A DNA stretch of 64,000 bases from contig NZ_LR134523.1 of NCBI RefSeq assembly GCF_900638585.1, positions 770,001-834,000 of the forward strand, read 5' to 3'. The position numbers were made by a program, and so were the translations under genes. This stretch comes from Aedoeadaptatus ivorii. GTDB lineage: Bacteria > Bacillota > Clostridia > Tissierellales > Peptoniphilaceae. Positions 9,401-18,430 of the stretch are shown here, one piece after another (the first letter of the stretch is position 1; the number at the start of each line of letters is the position of its first letter). The notes below the pieces were generated by a model that was not told where the DNA came from, ran no database searches, and worked only from the letters and a program-made list of their open reading frames with translations.

Positions 9401-10698
9401 AAGAGAATAATATCCTCAAAAATCCCATAGAAATTCAACGCCTCGCCAAGGGCATCGAAGGGGTCAAGCGGACCAGCGGACAGCACCCCGGCGGCATTAT
9501 GATCGTGCCCAAAGACGAAGACATTCACCATTTTTCGCCGATCCAATTTCCGGCGGACGATGCGAAGAAAAACGTGATTACCACGCATTTCGATTACCAT
9601 TCCATCAGCGAAAACATTTTGAAACTCGACATCCTCGGCCACGACGCGCCGACGATTTTGCGCATGTTGGAAGATCTTACGCATACGCATATGGAAGATG
9701 CCGAAATCACCGACCCCGCGGTGAAGGGGCTGTTTCTTTCCGCAGAGGGTCTGGGGATGGACGAAGACGTCTTCACCTGCCAGACGGGGACTTTGGGAAT
9801 TCCGGAGTTCGGCACGAACTTCGTCGTGCGAATGCTACTGGAGACCAAACCCGACAGCTTCGGTTCTCTCGTCAATATTTCTGGGCTTTCTCACGGCACG
9901 GACGTGTGGACCGGCAATGCCCAGGAGCTGGTGAATAGCAACCGAGCGAGCATTTCCGAAGTCATCAGTACCCGAGAAGACATTATGAACTACCTGATTC
10001 GCGCAGGGGCGGAAAACAAAGTCGCCTTCGATACCATGGAGGCGGTTCGAAAGGGCCGCGGCATTCCGGAAAAGTATGCGGATATCCTTCATTCTCTGAA
10101 ATTGCCGGAATGGTATCTGGAAAGCTGCCAAAAAATTCAGTATATGTTCCCGCGCGCCCACGCCGTCGCCTATGTGCTCACCAGTCTGCGGATTGCCTGG
10201 TATAAGGTGCATTACCCCCTTGCCTTTTATGCGGCCTACTTTACCACGAAGCTTTCGGATCTGAACGGCGAGGTAATTTTAAGCGGATCGGAGGGGGTCA
10301 AAAGGCGCATGCAAGCCATTGAAGCGCTGAATTTTGAAGCGACCAAAAAAGAAAAGGATGAATTTCAACTGCTGCGCTCGGTCATGGAGATGTTTGCGCG
10401 GGGGTATGAATTTGCTCCGATTCTGCTTGAGAAATCCCATCACAGGAAGTTTTTGATCGAAGACGGAAAAATTCTTCCACCATTCGGCGCATTGCCCGGC
10501 GTCGGCGAAACCGTAGCCCGGGAAATCTATCGGGAAAGAAAGCAGGCGCCGTTTTTGTCGGTAGAGGATCTCGTATCCCGTACCGGCGCTTCGAAGACGG
10601 TCGTCGAGATGCTTTCTGCCCACGGCGTACTGGACGGAATCCCGAAAGACAATCAGTTGAGTATGCTCGATATCATTGGCGGCATGGCCAAAATGTGA
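6469..10698 (+). CDS. polC: DNA polymerase III alpha subunit, Gram-positive type
   Basis: Replicative polymerase of low-GC Gram-positives with built-in proofreading. Order of parts: N-terminal and OB domains, split PHP domain (LHLHTK near residue 307), inserted DEDD exonuclease (VFDLETTGF near 394, then HNATFDSRF), zinc-binding CPDCG...CPECG near 874-905, and the catalytic DKEPDIDLNF near 930. 1409 residues is typical. It starts at TTG, overlapping ispG by 11 bases, with GAAAGGGA upstream. The last bases include the -35 and part of the -10 of a promoter for the next operon. Confidence 0.98.
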   Translation: MKNKSENPSERALVDFMLNRNIKVNKIVYAPDRAEIVCYSESVDDDSQRFSDLMTRCFSGVSIRMHHEQTPEAVPVKDLSSEDILEFLRGRIASSQAWLDANSCKIEKDSITLRVPNVTMERNIAALSLEAELEKISGHSYRICCKVEEAEAEIEALCSQMDDEESEFCARYQAEAAKFEKQEAAQIEENYIFGKDNFDAPMPLSDCRGGETVTVAGQVFQTDRRNIKNNKTLFILSIYDGSDSRNVKAFVKDEEADAFAAHFKTGADILVRGKFEYDSFDRNESIMARSIKNIFVERRTDTAPEKRIELHLHTKMSNMAGCESIGAFARRAKEWGHSAIAITDDNVVQGYPDAMQAAKKHDMRILYGIDADIVDDKEKIFKNPDGVRHDLSYIVFDLETTGFSPRFDEITEIGAVKIEKGRIVSRFSTFVNPGRPIPEKIVELTGITDDMVKDAPKIDEILPEFEFFIGEGILVAHNATFDSRFLEFRRPEKPRYATIDTLLLSQCLPISVKNYKLGTLAKRFGISLNGAHRAVNDAEATAELFLELQKLAAREGVDAPESYEELYHPHPERLFPTKLTLFPKNLEALTELYRLVSDSHTKTFFRTARIPRSKLEAVREDFIVGSGGESGELIDAYLRGASDAELKDHIRRCDYVEVSPPPRYRKAYFDGLLQSQADAEEMICHILRLADAEGVPVVASSDVRYMDPDDYLYFEILKHAKFSGRAMGNSHAYFMTTDEMLAAFDFLGQETAHRIVIENPFDIVSAIEEIQPIPSGKFPPKIQNADVDLRNDTYKRAREIYGDPLPEIVEQRLEKELTSIIGNGYAVMYRIAQKLVKKSNDDGYYVGSRGSVGSSLVATMTGITEVNPLSPHYVCPDCGFSDFSVEESISSGFDLPKRNCPECGAPLRRDGHKIPFEVFLGFYGDKEPDIDLNFAGEYQPTAHKFIEDSFGEGFVFRAGTIGTLAEKTAYGFVRKYLEENNILKNPIEIQRLAKGIEGVKRTSGQHPGGIMIVPKDEDIHHFSPIQFPADDAKKNVITTHFDYHSISENILKLDILGHDAPTILRMLEDLTHTHMEDAEITDPAVKGLFLSAEGLGMDEDVFTCQTGTLGIPEFGTNFVVRMLLETKPDSFGSLVNISGLSHGTDVWTGNAQELVNSNRASISEVISTREDIMNYLIRAGAENKVAFDTMEAVRKGRGIPEKYADILHSLKLPEWYLESCQKIQYMFPRAHAVAYVLTSLRIAWYKVHYPLAFYAAYFTTKLSDLNGEVILSGSEGVKRRMQAIEALNFEATKKEKDEFQLLRSVMEMFARGYEFAPILLEKSHHRKFLIEDGKILPPFGALPGVGETVAREIYRERKQAPFLSVEDLVSRTGASKTVVEMLSAHGVLDGIPKDNQLSMLDIIGGMAKM

Positions 10699-10704
10699 TA
10701 TACT
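10676..10704 (+). promoter_or_regulatory. Promoter for the rimP-nusA-infB operon
   Basis: TTGGCG (10676-10681), 17-base spacer, TATACT (10699-10704) with an extended -10 TG (TGA-TATACT). Transcription would start near 10711, giving a leader of about 60 bases that contains the strong hairpin at 10725-10756 before the rimP start. Confidence 0.6.
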
Positions 10705-10724
10705 GAAGTGAAGTTAGACGAGTG

Positions 10725-10756
10725 AAACTAGAGTGGGGCCCCCACTCTAGTTTTTT
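10725..10756 (+). terminator. Intrinsic terminator, probable attenuator of the nusA operon
   Basis: A perfect 13-bp stem (AAACTAGAGTGGG at 10725-10737 with CCCACTCTAGTTT at 10741-10753, three-base loop) runs into six or more T. It could end polC transcripts, but it also lies downstream of the promoter at 10676-10704, so transcripts for rimP-nusA must pass it. NusA-dependent attenuation of its own operon leader is described in Bacillus subtilis, and the arrangement here would fit. Confidence 0.85.
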
Positions 10757-10771
10757 ATGGGAGGTGAGTTC

Positions 10772-11233
10772 TTGAAAAGTTCTCAAATGCGGGAGAAGAT
10801 CTGTGCCGCTGCCGAAAAAGCAGCCGCCCGATTGGATTATGAAGTGGTCGAAGTGGAGATTCTTCGAAAAGAGCCGGCGCGTATCATCATTACCGTGTAT
10901 CACGCCGACGGGGTGGATATCGACGACTGCGCCGAAATCTCTCGAGATGTCGACGAACAAATCGAAAACGAAGACCTATTTCCGGGCGCCTATACCCTGG
11001 AGGTACAGTCTCCCGGACTGGACCGGCCGATCCGAAGCCGCGACGATTACAGAAGAAATCTGGGCAAAAAAGTCGAAGTCCGACTGTATAAGAAATTAGA
11101 GAATAAAAAGGACTTTGTGGGAATTCTCGCGGATTACGGCGAGGATACCGTAGATATCCGAGAGGAAGACGGCCGAATTGTCACCCTCGATTCAAAATCC
11201 ATCTCTTTAATGCGACAGGTCATTGAATTTTAG
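10772..11233 (+). CDS. rimP: Ribosome maturation factor RimP
   Basis: Assists 30S assembly. The protein shows the N-terminal VVEVEILRKEPARIIITVY strand pattern, an LEVQSPGLDRPI segment and a C-terminal SH3-like domain. I place the start at TTG 10772 because GGGAGGTGA ends just upstream; the ATG at 10757 sits in the terminator's T-tract and would leave no ribosome binding site. This gives 153 residues, the usual size. Next gene is nusA, the conserved order. Confidence 0.93.
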   Translation: MKSSQMREKICAAAEKAAARLDYEVVEVEILRKEPARIIITVYHADGVDIDDCAEISRDVDEQIENEDLFPGAYTLEVQSPGLDRPIRSRDDYRRNLGKKVEVRLYKKLENKKDFVGILADYGEDTVDIREEDGRIVTLDSKSISLMRQVIEF

Positions 11234-11250
11234 GAGGCAATGAAACGATA

Positions 11251-12573
11251 ATGAATGAAGAGTTTATTTACGCTCTGAAAGAAATAGAAAATGAAAAGGG
11301 AATAAAAGAAGAAGTCATTCTGGAAGCCTTGGAGTCCGCATTGCTCTCCAGCTATAAGAAAAATTTCGGAACGGCTCAAAATGTCGTGGTAGAGATCGAT
11401 CGGGAAAACGGAGAAATTTCTATTTCCGCCGAACGCCTCGTCGTAGACGAAGTATTCGACGAAAATACCGAGATCAGCGTCGAAGAGGCGCGCGCTACGT
11501 ATCCGGAGATGGAGACGGGAGATGTATATTACGATAAAATCGATCCCGAAAAATTCGGACGCATTGCCGCACAAACGGCGCGACAAGTGGTCATTCAGCG
11601 CATAAAAGACGCCGAGCGAGAAGTGATCTACGACGATTATGCCGATCGGGAAAATGAAATCATCACCAACGAGGTGCAGCGCACCAGCAAGGGGAATGTG
11701 TTCGTCGACTTAGGCAAGACCGAGGCAATTCTTCCCATATCCGAACAAATTCCGGGGGAATCGTATCGGCAAGGCGATCGATACAAGATGCTGATCCTGG
11801 AGGTCAATCGACAGCCGAAGGGGCCGCAGATCGTCCTTTCTCGGAGCCACCCGAATTTGGTACGCCGCTTATTCGAGCTGGAAGTACCGGAAATCCACGA
11901 CGGCGTGGTGGAAATTTATTCCATTGCCAGAGAAGCGGGCAGTCGCACGAAGCTCGCGGTCTTCTCGAAAGACGAAGATGTGGATCCCTTGGGCGCTTGC
12001 GTGGGCTTCAAGGGCAGCCGTGTAAAGACCATCGTCGAAGAACTCCACGACGAGAAGATCGATATCGTGATCTGGGAAAAGGACATCGGCAAATTCATAG
12101 GCAATGCGCTGAGTCCTTCGAAGGTCGTGGACGTATTCATCAACCAAAAAGAAAAATCCGCCCTCGTGGTAGTACCCGATTACCAACTGTCTTTGGCCAT
12201 CGGAAAAGAGGGCCAAAATGCGCGGCTTGCTGCCAAGCTGACCAATTGGAAGATCGATATCAAATCCGAAACGCAATTTCAGGAATATCTGGATGCGCTC
12301 GAGACGAATATAGCGGATTTTCGCGCGTCCTTTGAAACACAACACGGCGCATCCCACGATACCGACGTCTCGGGATATGGCGATACAGAAGACGGATCCG
12401 ATAATTTTGCCAGCATTGAAGGCCTGACGGGCTTGGACCTTTCGAATCTGTTTGCCGATGCACAACCGGAGGAGAATGCAGAAGAGGCGGCGCCGGCTGA
12501 TGCCGAAGAGCTAGCAGATGCGGAAGCCATTGATGCGGCAGGCGATCCGGACGTTCACGAAACGGAGCAATAG
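11251..12573 (+). CDS. nusA: Transcription termination/antitermination factor NusA
   Basis: RNA-polymerase-binding elongation factor promoting pausing and hairpin-dependent termination. N-terminal polymerase-binding domain is about residues 1-125, followed by S1 (about 130-200) and two KH domains to about 345 (GFKGSRVKTI, AIGKEGQNARLAAKL). A poorly conserved acidic Ala/Glu/Asp-rich tail (about 350-440) is unusual for Firmicutes, where NusA is normally near 370 residues. AGGAGG at 11232-11237 is followed by a tiny ORF ATG-AAA-CGA-TAA whose stop overlaps the nusA ATG. Confidence 0.97.
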   Translation: MNEEFIYALKEIENEKGIKEEVILEALESALLSSYKKNFGTAQNVVVEIDRENGEISISAERLVVDEVFDENTEISVEEARATYPEMETGDVYYDKIDPEKFGRIAAQTARQVVIQRIKDAEREVIYDDYADRENEIITNEVQRTSKGNVFVDLGKTEAILPISEQIPGESYRQGDRYKMLILEVNRQPKGPQIVLSRSHPNLVRRLFELEVPEIHDGVVEIYSIAREAGSRTKLAVFSKDEDVDPLGACVGFKGSRVKTIVEELHDEKIDIVIWEKDIGKFIGNALSPSKVVDVFINQKEKSALVVVPDYQLSLAIGKEGQNARLAAKLTNWKIDIKSETQFQEYLDALETNIADFRASFETQHGASHDTDVSGYGDTEDGSDNFASIEGLTGLDLSNLFADAQPEENAEEAAPADAEELADAEAIDAAGDPDVHETEQ

Positions 12574-12584
12574 CGGGGAATACA

Positions 12585-12854
12585 ATGGCGAAACCGAAAA
12601 AAATCCCCATGCGCAAATGCGTAGGTTGCGGCGTAGCAAAGCCGAAAGCAGAATTAATGCGCGTAGTCAGAAATCAAGAACAAGAGGTTTTTATAGACGA
12701 AACAGGAAAGGCGAACGGTCGAGGTGCCTATATTTGCAAGGACGAAGCTTGCCTGCATAAAGCACAAAAATCGAAGGCCTTTCATAGAGCGCTGGGAGCG
12801 GAAATCCCGGCGGCGACTTTTGAAGTATTGAGAGAATCTTTGAAAGATCTATAA
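12585..12854 (+). CDS. rnpM: RNase P modulator RnpM (YlxR family)
   Basis: Small 89-residue protein of the YlxR family, reported to bind RNase P RNA in Bacillus. The signature R-KCVGCG-V-PK followed by LMRVV and GRGAYIC is clear, ending with an FHRAL segment. It lies 11 bases after nusA. In most Firmicutes a ylxQ (L7Ae-like) gene comes next, but here infB follows after 23 bases, so ylxQ has been lost from this position. Confidence 0.93.
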   Translation: MAKPKKIPMRKCVGCGVAKPKAELMRVVRNQEQEVFIDETGKANGRGAYICKDEACLHKAQKSKAFHRALGAEIPAATFEVLRESLKDL

Positions 12855-12877
12855 TCCTCTACTTAGGAGGTGTTCTC

Positions 12878-15238
12878 ATGTCGAACAAAAGAGTATATAC
12901 CGTAGCGAAAGAGATCGGTATGGCGAGTAAGGATTTAATGGACGTCTTAAAGCAGGCGGGCATGTCCGTAAAAAGTCATATGAGCACTCTGTCGGAAGAA
13001 GAACAAAAGCAGCTGTATGATTTTATTCGCCGGGCGCAAAACGCCCAGGAAGAAGCGCGGACTGCGGCCAATGTGGCGGAAGAGAATCGAGTCGAACCCG
13101 AAAAGCAAGCCGAAAAGCCGTCTCGCGCTTCAAAACATGGGAATGTAACATCGGACAAAGCAGAACAAGAAAAAGACGAAGAACTATCCGAGCCGAAACA
13201 AGAAAAGCGCGAAAAGAAATCCGAGTCGCCGAAGAAAGACGGTTCTAAGGAGAAAAAGACGAAGAAAAAAGATGTTTCTCGTCCGAATCTCCACACTCGA
13301 AGCGATGACGACGAAGAGAGAGAAGAAAAGAAATCGCGCAAACGCGACGGCGGAAAGAAGAAACATAAACAGCGGGATCAGGAGCCTCAAGAATTCGATA
13401 AGCCCAAGCATCCCAAAAAGAAATCGCGCAGCCAAAAGCGCAAGGAACGACAAGCGCGAGAAATGGAGAAAGGGGATCAGGCCATTAAGATTAAAGCACC
13501 GCTTACGGTTAAAGAATTTTCGGGATCCATCGGGGTCAATATTGCCCAGGTGATTACGAAGCTGATCGGCTTGGGCATTATGGCGACGCAAAACGAATCG
13601 ATCGACGAAGACGTAATCGCGATTCTCGCCGACGAATTCGGCAAAGAAGTCGAATTTATTTCCGAAGAGGATTCCGACATCGAAGAATTATATGGCCTGG
13701 ATCCGGAAGATCCCGAGGAATCTTTGAAAAAGCGTCCGCCGGTGGTTACCGTTATGGGCCACGTCGACCACGGCAAGACGTCGATTCTGGACGTCATCAA
13801 AAAGAGCCATGTTACCGCTTCTGAAGCCGGCGGCATTACCCAGCATATCGGGGCTTACCAGGTCTCCGTGCATGGAGAAAACATCACCTTTTTGGACACA
13901 CCGGGCCACGAGGCCTTTACCGCCATGCGCTCCAGAGGGGCATCGGTTACCGATATCGCGATCCTCGTAGTGGCGGCTGACGACGGCGTTATGCCGCAGA
14001 CCGTCGAGGCAATTCACCACGCCAAGGCGGCAGAAGTCCCCATTATCGTCGCCATCAACAAGATCGACCGCGAAGGCGCCAATCCCGATCGCGTGCGCCA
14101 GGAACTGGCCGAAGAAGGTTTGGTCTCTGAAGACTGGGGCGGCGATACGATTATGGTCGAAGTCTCGGCCAAGACCAAAGAAGGCATTCCCGATCTATTG
14201 GATATGGTCCTATTGGTCGCAGAAGTACAGGAACTAAAGGCCAATCCCGATCGGCTCGCCGTCGGTACGGTGGTTGAAGCACGCCTCGACAAGGGAAAGG
14301 GACCCATGGCGACCATACTCGTACAAAAAGGGACCCTTACCGCGGACAGCTTTATCGTTTCGGGAACCAGCCACGGCCATATTCGCGCCATGACCGACGA
14401 TAAGAAAAAGCGCCTGAAAAAGGCGGGTCCGTCTACCCCCGTCGTGATTCTCGGGCTGGACGATGTCCCCAATGCCGGGGATACGGTCTATGCCGTCAAG
14501 GACGAAAAGACCGCCAAGGAAATCGCAAGCCGCAACATTGCCGCATTACGGGAAGAAAAACTGGCGACCAAAAACAAGATTTCTATGAGCAATCTCTTCG
14601 AAAAAATCAAAGAAGGGGAACTCAAGGATCTGAACCTGATCGTCAAGGCGGACGTCAAAGGAACGGTAGAGGCGATCAACCAGTCTCTGCTCAAACTGAA
14701 CGAAAACGACGAGGTCAAGGTCAATATCATCCACTCCGGCGCCGGCGGCATCAACGAGAGCGATATCAACCTCGCCTCGGCTTCCAATGCCCTGGTCATC
14801 GGATTTAATGTACGGCCCAATATCAATGCGATCGAACTCGCCAAACAAGAAGAAGTCGACGTTCGCACTTATCGCGTCATCTACGACATTATCAACGATG
14901 TAAAGGGTGCCGTAAGCGGCATGCTCACCCCCGATATCGAAGAGGAAGTGTTGGGTCGCTGCGAAGTGAGAGACACCTTTAAACTTCCGAACAACAACAT
15001 CGTCGCGGGGATCTATGTCTTGAAGGGAAAAATCGTCCGCAACGGCATGGTGAAAGTACTGCGCGACGATATCGTCATCCACGAAGGCCCGATTGCTTCC
15101 CTGAAGCGATTCAAAGACGATGCCAAAGAAATCGCCCAAGGCTACGAAGGCGGTCTTATGGTGGAAAACTTCAACGACATCCAGGTCAAGGACTTATTGG
15201 AATGTTATATTGAAAAGGAAATTAAGAAGGAATTATAG
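12878..15238 (+). CDS. infB: Translation initiation factor IF-2
   Basis: GTPase placing initiator tRNA on the 30S subunit. A short N-terminal domain (residues about 1-55, IF2_N) is followed by a highly charged Lys/Glu linker (about 60-200), a second IF2_N segment (about 210-260), and the G domain: GHVDHGKTS near 293, DTPGHEAF near 340, NKID near 394. Domains II-IV complete the 786 residues. TTAGGAGGTGTTCTC precedes the ATG. Confidence 0.98.
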   Translation: MSNKRVYTVAKEIGMASKDLMDVLKQAGMSVKSHMSTLSEEEQKQLYDFIRRAQNAQEEARTAANVAEENRVEPEKQAEKPSRASKHGNVTSDKAEQEKDEELSEPKQEKREKKSESPKKDGSKEKKTKKKDVSRPNLHTRSDDDEEREEKKSRKRDGGKKKHKQRDQEPQEFDKPKHPKKKSRSQKRKERQAREMEKGDQAIKIKAPLTVKEFSGSIGVNIAQVITKLIGLGIMATQNESIDEDVIAILADEFGKEVEFISEEDSDIEELYGLDPEDPEESLKKRPPVVTVMGHVDHGKTSILDVIKKSHVTASEAGGITQHIGAYQVSVHGENITFLDTPGHEAFTAMRSRGASVTDIAILVVAADDGVMPQTVEAIHHAKAAEVPIIVAINKIDREGANPDRVRQELAEEGLVSEDWGGDTIMVEVSAKTKEGIPDLLDMVLLVAEVQELKANPDRLAVGTVVEARLDKGKGPMATILVQKGTLTADSFIVSGTSHGHIRAMTDDKKKRLKKAGPSTPVVILGLDDVPNAGDTVYAVKDEKTAKEIASRNIAALREEKLATKNKISMSNLFEKIKEGELKDLNLIVKADVKGTVEAINQSLLKLNENDEVKVNIIHSGAGGINESDINLASASNALVIGFNVRPNINAIELAKQEEVDVRTYRVIYDIINDVKGAVSGMLTPDIEEEVLGRCEVRDTFKLPNNNIVAGIYVLKGKIVRNGMVKVLRDDIVIHEGPIASLKRFKDDAKEIAQGYEGGLMVENFNDIQVKDLLECYIEKEIKKEL

Positions 15239-15240
15239 AT

Positions 15241-15591
15241 ATGAATAACAAGAGGATCCACAGAATATCTGAAGAAATCAAACGAGAACTCTCCGATATT
15301 ATTCAAAACAAGTTAAAGGATCCGAGAATCCCGCCTTTAACCAGCGTCTCCTTTGTATCGGTTACCGGAGACTTGTCCTATGCGACCGTAGGCATTTCCG
15401 TTTTCGGAGATGATCAGGCGAAAGAAGACGCGCTCGAGGGACTAAAGAGCGCCAAGGGATTTATGAAAAAGGAATTGGGACGCAATATGAAGCTGCGGGC
15501 CATGCCCGAATTGCTGCTCGAACTGGACGACAGCATCGAAAAGGGGATCGAACTGCAGCAGCAAATCGACGCCCTTAAAGATTCGGAGTAG
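15241..15591 (+). CDS. rbfA: Ribosome-binding factor A
   Basis: Cold-shock-related 30S maturation factor with a KH-like fold. The 116-residue protein has the expected RISEEIKRELSDIIQNKLKDPR start and a central VSVTGDLSYATVGISV strand region. It begins two bases after infB ends; AAGAAGGAAT in the infB end acts as ribosome binding site. Confidence 0.95.
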   Translation: MNNKRIHRISEEIKRELSDIIQNKLKDPRIPPLTSVSFVSVTGDLSYATVGISVFGDDQAKEDALEGLKSAKGFMKKELGRNMKLRAMPELLLELDDSIEKGIELQQQIDALKDSE

Positions 15592-15594
15592 TCT

Positions 15595-16569
15595 ATGGAA
15601 CAGACGCAATTTGCAGAAATTCTGCGCCAAAAAATTGACGAGACCGATCGGATCGCCATACTGTCTCATACCAGCCCCGACGGGGACAATTTGGGCAGCT
15701 TACACGCGCTCTACGGCCATTTGAAAAATGCAGGAAAAGACGTCGTCTATTTGGGAAACGATACGGTGCCCTCGAACTTGCAGTTTTTATCGTCGGTGGA
15801 GGCGCGGGTTCCGGTCGATACCGTCGATGAGGACTTTCCCTTATTGATCGCGTTGGATTCTTCCGACGAAGATCGCTTCGGAAAAACGGCAAAAGCATTA
15901 TTTCTGCGAGCAACATATTGTGTGAACATCGATCACCATTTCAGCAACACCCAATATGCGGATTTAAACTTCGTCGATGCCGATGCCACATCCACTGGAG
16001 AAGTTTTGTTCCGAATTTTAGAAGCGATGGGCGCAGAGATCACGCCGAGTATGGCGACGGGGCTGTATACGGCATTTTCGACGGATACGGGAAGTTTTCA
16101 ATACGACAGCGTGACGGGCGATACCCACCGCATGGTGGCAAAACTCTACGATTACGGCTGCGATCACTATACAATGGTCAAAAACTTCTACCAATCCGAA
16201 TCGCCGAATAAACTATCCCTCGTCACCGCCGTGCTTTCGAAGATTCGCTATTATTTCGACGGTCGCGTCGCCGTCTCCGATGCATCCCTCGAGGATTTTG
16301 AACGCACCGGTGCCAAATCCGACGATACCGAGGGCATCGTCGAAAAAATCCGCAATGTAGACGGGGTAGAGCTCGCCGTATTTCTCAAAGAGAAAGAAGA
16401 CGAGATCAAATTGTCTTTTCGCTCCAAATCCGAAACGGACTGTACGAAAATCGCCGAGGCCTTCGGCGGCGGCGGGCATATTCGCGCAAGCGGCGCCACC
16501 ACGCATGGATCTTTGGAAGCCGTTGAGAAAAAGCTTCTCGAGGTCTTAGATGAAACATTCGGAAAATAA
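15595..16569 (+). CDS. nrnA: NanoRNase / pAp phosphatase (DHH family)
   Basis: Bifunctional oligoribonuclease and 3'-phosphoadenosine 5'-phosphate phosphatase. The DHH domain motifs SHTSPDGDNLGS, LDSSDEDR and the DHH motif itself (DHHFSNTQYADLNFVD) are present, and the C-terminal DHHA1 domain has GGGGHIRASG. 324 residues is typical. It starts three bases after rbfA and overlaps truB by 20 bases. Confidence 0.94.
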   Translation: MEQTQFAEILRQKIDETDRIAILSHTSPDGDNLGSLHALYGHLKNAGKDVVYLGNDTVPSNLQFLSSVEARVPVDTVDEDFPLLIALDSSDEDRFGKTAKALFLRATYCVNIDHHFSNTQYADLNFVDADATSTGEVLFRILEAMGAEITPSMATGLYTAFSTDTGSFQYDSVTGDTHRMVAKLYDYGCDHYTMVKNFYQSESPNKLSLVTAVLSKIRYYFDGRVAVSDASLEDFERTGAKSDDTEGIVEKIRNVDGVELAVFLKEKEDEIKLSFRSKSETDCTKIAEAFGGGGHIRASGATTHGSLEAVEKKLLEVLDETFGK

Positions 16570-17449
16570 GTCGGCGATCGGCATCGTGGCCGTCGACAAA
16601 CCCGCGGGTTGGACCTCTCACGATGTAGTGGCAAAATTGCGCCGCCTCTACCATACGAAACAGGTGGGGCATACCGGCACGTTGGATCCGATGGCAACCG
16701 GTCTTTTGCCGGTCTGTGTCGGCAAGGCGACCAAGCTCGTAGAGTATATCGCCAGGGACCGAAAGACTTACCTTGCAAAGGCGGTTTCTGGAATCCGAAC
16801 CGACACCGGTGATACGACGGGAATAGTCTATGCCAAGAGCGATCTCCCCGTTCCGGACGATCTGGCGGAAATCCTTGCCTCCTTTGTGGGAGAACAAGAC
16901 CAGATTCCGCCGATGTATTCGGCGCTGAAGTATAAAGGCAAAAAGCTGTACGAATACGCGCGCATGGGGATCTGCGTGCCCCGCGTCCCTAGAAGGATAT
17001 GCGTCTACGATTTAGAGTGCATCGATGGCGCTGCCGATGCAATCACATTGCGCGCGAGTGTCTCTTCCGGCACCTATATTCGAACGCTTATCGACGATAT
17101 CGGCGTGGAGGCAAGCTGTTATTTTACGATGGCGGGATTGCGGAGAGAGTCGGTGGGCAAATTGCATGTCGAGGAAGCACATACACTCGATGCCATCGAA
17201 GCGATGTCGGAGGCGGAACGCGAAGCGCTTTTGCTTCCGATGGACCGCATGCTGGGGCATTTGCCGGCAGCGGAGTTTCCGGCGTCGCAACGACTTGCGC
17301 TTTCGCAGGGAAAATCGTTCGAATCACCGTATGTCGAAGAAGGCGAGAACACATTCCGCGTCTATACCGACGGCGAATTCCTGGGACTCGGCGAAGTGCG
17401 AACCAAAGACGGAAGGCGAGAATTCAAGATGAAAAAGGTATTATGTTGA
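16550..17449 (+). CDS. truB: tRNA pseudouridine-55 synthase
   Basis: Makes pseudouridine 55 in the T-loop of tRNAs. GWTSHDVV, then the catalytic-Asp segment HTGTLDPMATGLLPV near residue 45, and the later SSGTYIRTL motif are present. 299 residues includes a C-terminal PUA-like part. The start lies inside the end of nrnA, so the two are translationally linked. Confidence 0.95.
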   Translation: MKHSENKSAIGIVAVDKPAGWTSHDVVAKLRRLYHTKQVGHTGTLDPMATGLLPVCVGKATKLVEYIARDRKTYLAKAVSGIRTDTGDTTGIVYAKSDLPVPDDLAEILASFVGEQDQIPPMYSALKYKGKKLYEYARMGICVPRVPRRICVYDLECIDGAADAITLRASVSSGTYIRTLIDDIGVEASCYFTMAGLRRESVGKLHVEEAHTLDAIEAMSEAEREALLLPMDRMLGHLPAAEFPASQRLALSQGKSFESPYVEEGENTFRVYTDGEFLGLGEVRTKDGRREFKMKKVLC

Positions 17450-17456
17450 GGTGGGT

Positions 17457-18416
17457 ATGGAAATAATACAGGTGGATCTCGAATCGAATATATCGCCGGA
17501 GACGTGTATCGCCCTCGGAAATTTTGACGGCATGCACCTCGGGCATCAGGCGCTGATACGAGAAGTTCGCCGCATGGCGAAGGCGGCGAACATGTCCGCA
17601 TCGGTTTTGATTTTCAAAGAACACACGAAAAATACCTTACACGGTGGTAGGCAGAATCTTTTGACGCTCCGCGAACAGAAATACGAGATCCTGGACGCCT
17701 GCGGCATCGACCGCGTCTATGAGATGGACTTTACCCGCGAAATTATGCAGTTGTCGCCGGAAGATTTTGTGTTGCGCTTTTTGATCTCGCATTTGAAAAT
17801 CCGAGGCGTGGTCGTAGGCTACGATTACAGATTCGGCCATATGGCTGCGGGAAATGTGGAGAAAATGGAAAAACTCTGCCAATCCGGTGGCATCGATCTC
17901 TCGGTCATTCGCCCCGTGCTTTACGGCAGCGAAGCCGTATCCAGCACACGCATTCGAAACGCCGTCCGCGAAGGCGATATTCTTTCCGCCACCGGTATGT
18001 TGGGCAGGCCCTATACCATACGCGGATCCGTACAGCCGGGCAAGCAGCTGGGTCGAACGATCGGAATCCCTACGGCCAATGTGCACTTTCCCGACGACTA
18101 TATCGTGCCCAAGTTCGGCGTCTATGCCGCCAAAGTCCGTATCGACGATCGCTGGTACGATGCGGCGACCAGCATCGGCACCAACCCGACTTTTTCGGAG
18201 CGGGGCATAAAAATTGAATCGTATCTCTATGATTACGAGGGAGAGGAATTTTATGGCAAGGTGATCGACATCGCCCTGGTCGATTACATTCGCCCCGAAA
18301 TCCGTTTTCCCGATGTTTCGTCTTTGAAACAACAAATGGATGCGGATCTGAAGGAAATTCCTTTGAGAATTCGCGATCGGCAATTTACTTTGCCGCCCGT
18401 TCATGCTAAAATGTGA
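17457..18416 (+). CDS. ribF: Bifunctional riboflavin kinase / FAD synthetase
   Basis: Converts riboflavin to FMN and then FAD. The N-terminal nucleotidyltransferase domain has GNFDGMHLGHQALI and SSTRIRNAVREGD, and the C-terminal flavokinase domain has GRTIGIPTANV and NPTF. I choose ATG 17457 (319 residues) because GAGG at 17448-17451 is well spaced for it; the GTG at 17451 overlaps that site. The truB-ribF-rpsO order is conserved in Firmicutes. Its 3' end contains the rpsO promoter. Confidence 0.95.
   Translation: MEIIQVDLESNISPETCIALGNFDGMHLGHQALIREVRRMAKAANMSASVLIFKEHTKNTLHGGRQNLLTLREQKYEILDACGIDRVYEMDFTREIMQLSPEDFVLRFLISHLKIRGVVVGYDYRFGHMAAGNVEKMEKLCQSGGIDLSVIRPVLYGSEAVSSTRIRNAVREGDILSATGMLGRPYTIRGSVQPGKQLGRTIGIPTANVHFPDDYIVPKFGVYAAKVRIDDRWYDAATSIGTNPTFSERGIKIESYLYDYEGEEFYGKVIDIALVDYIRPEIRFPDVSSLKQQMDADLKEIPLRIRDRQFTLPPVHAKM
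18384..18412 (+). promoter_or_regulatory. Promoter for rpsO
   Basis: TTTACT (18384-18389), 17-base spacer, TAAAAT (18407-18412) with extended TG at 18404-18405. It lies within the end of ribF and predicts a start near 18419, so the transcript would begin just before the structured rpsO leader. Confidence 0.5.
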
Positions 18417-18430
18417 GGGTACTAGTTTTA

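Noticed and set aside
8491-9690. 399-residue open frame on the minus strand opposite polC
   Set aside because: Lies wholly within conserved polC in the antisense direction, has no ribosome binding site and no recognisable domain; a codon-bias shadow.
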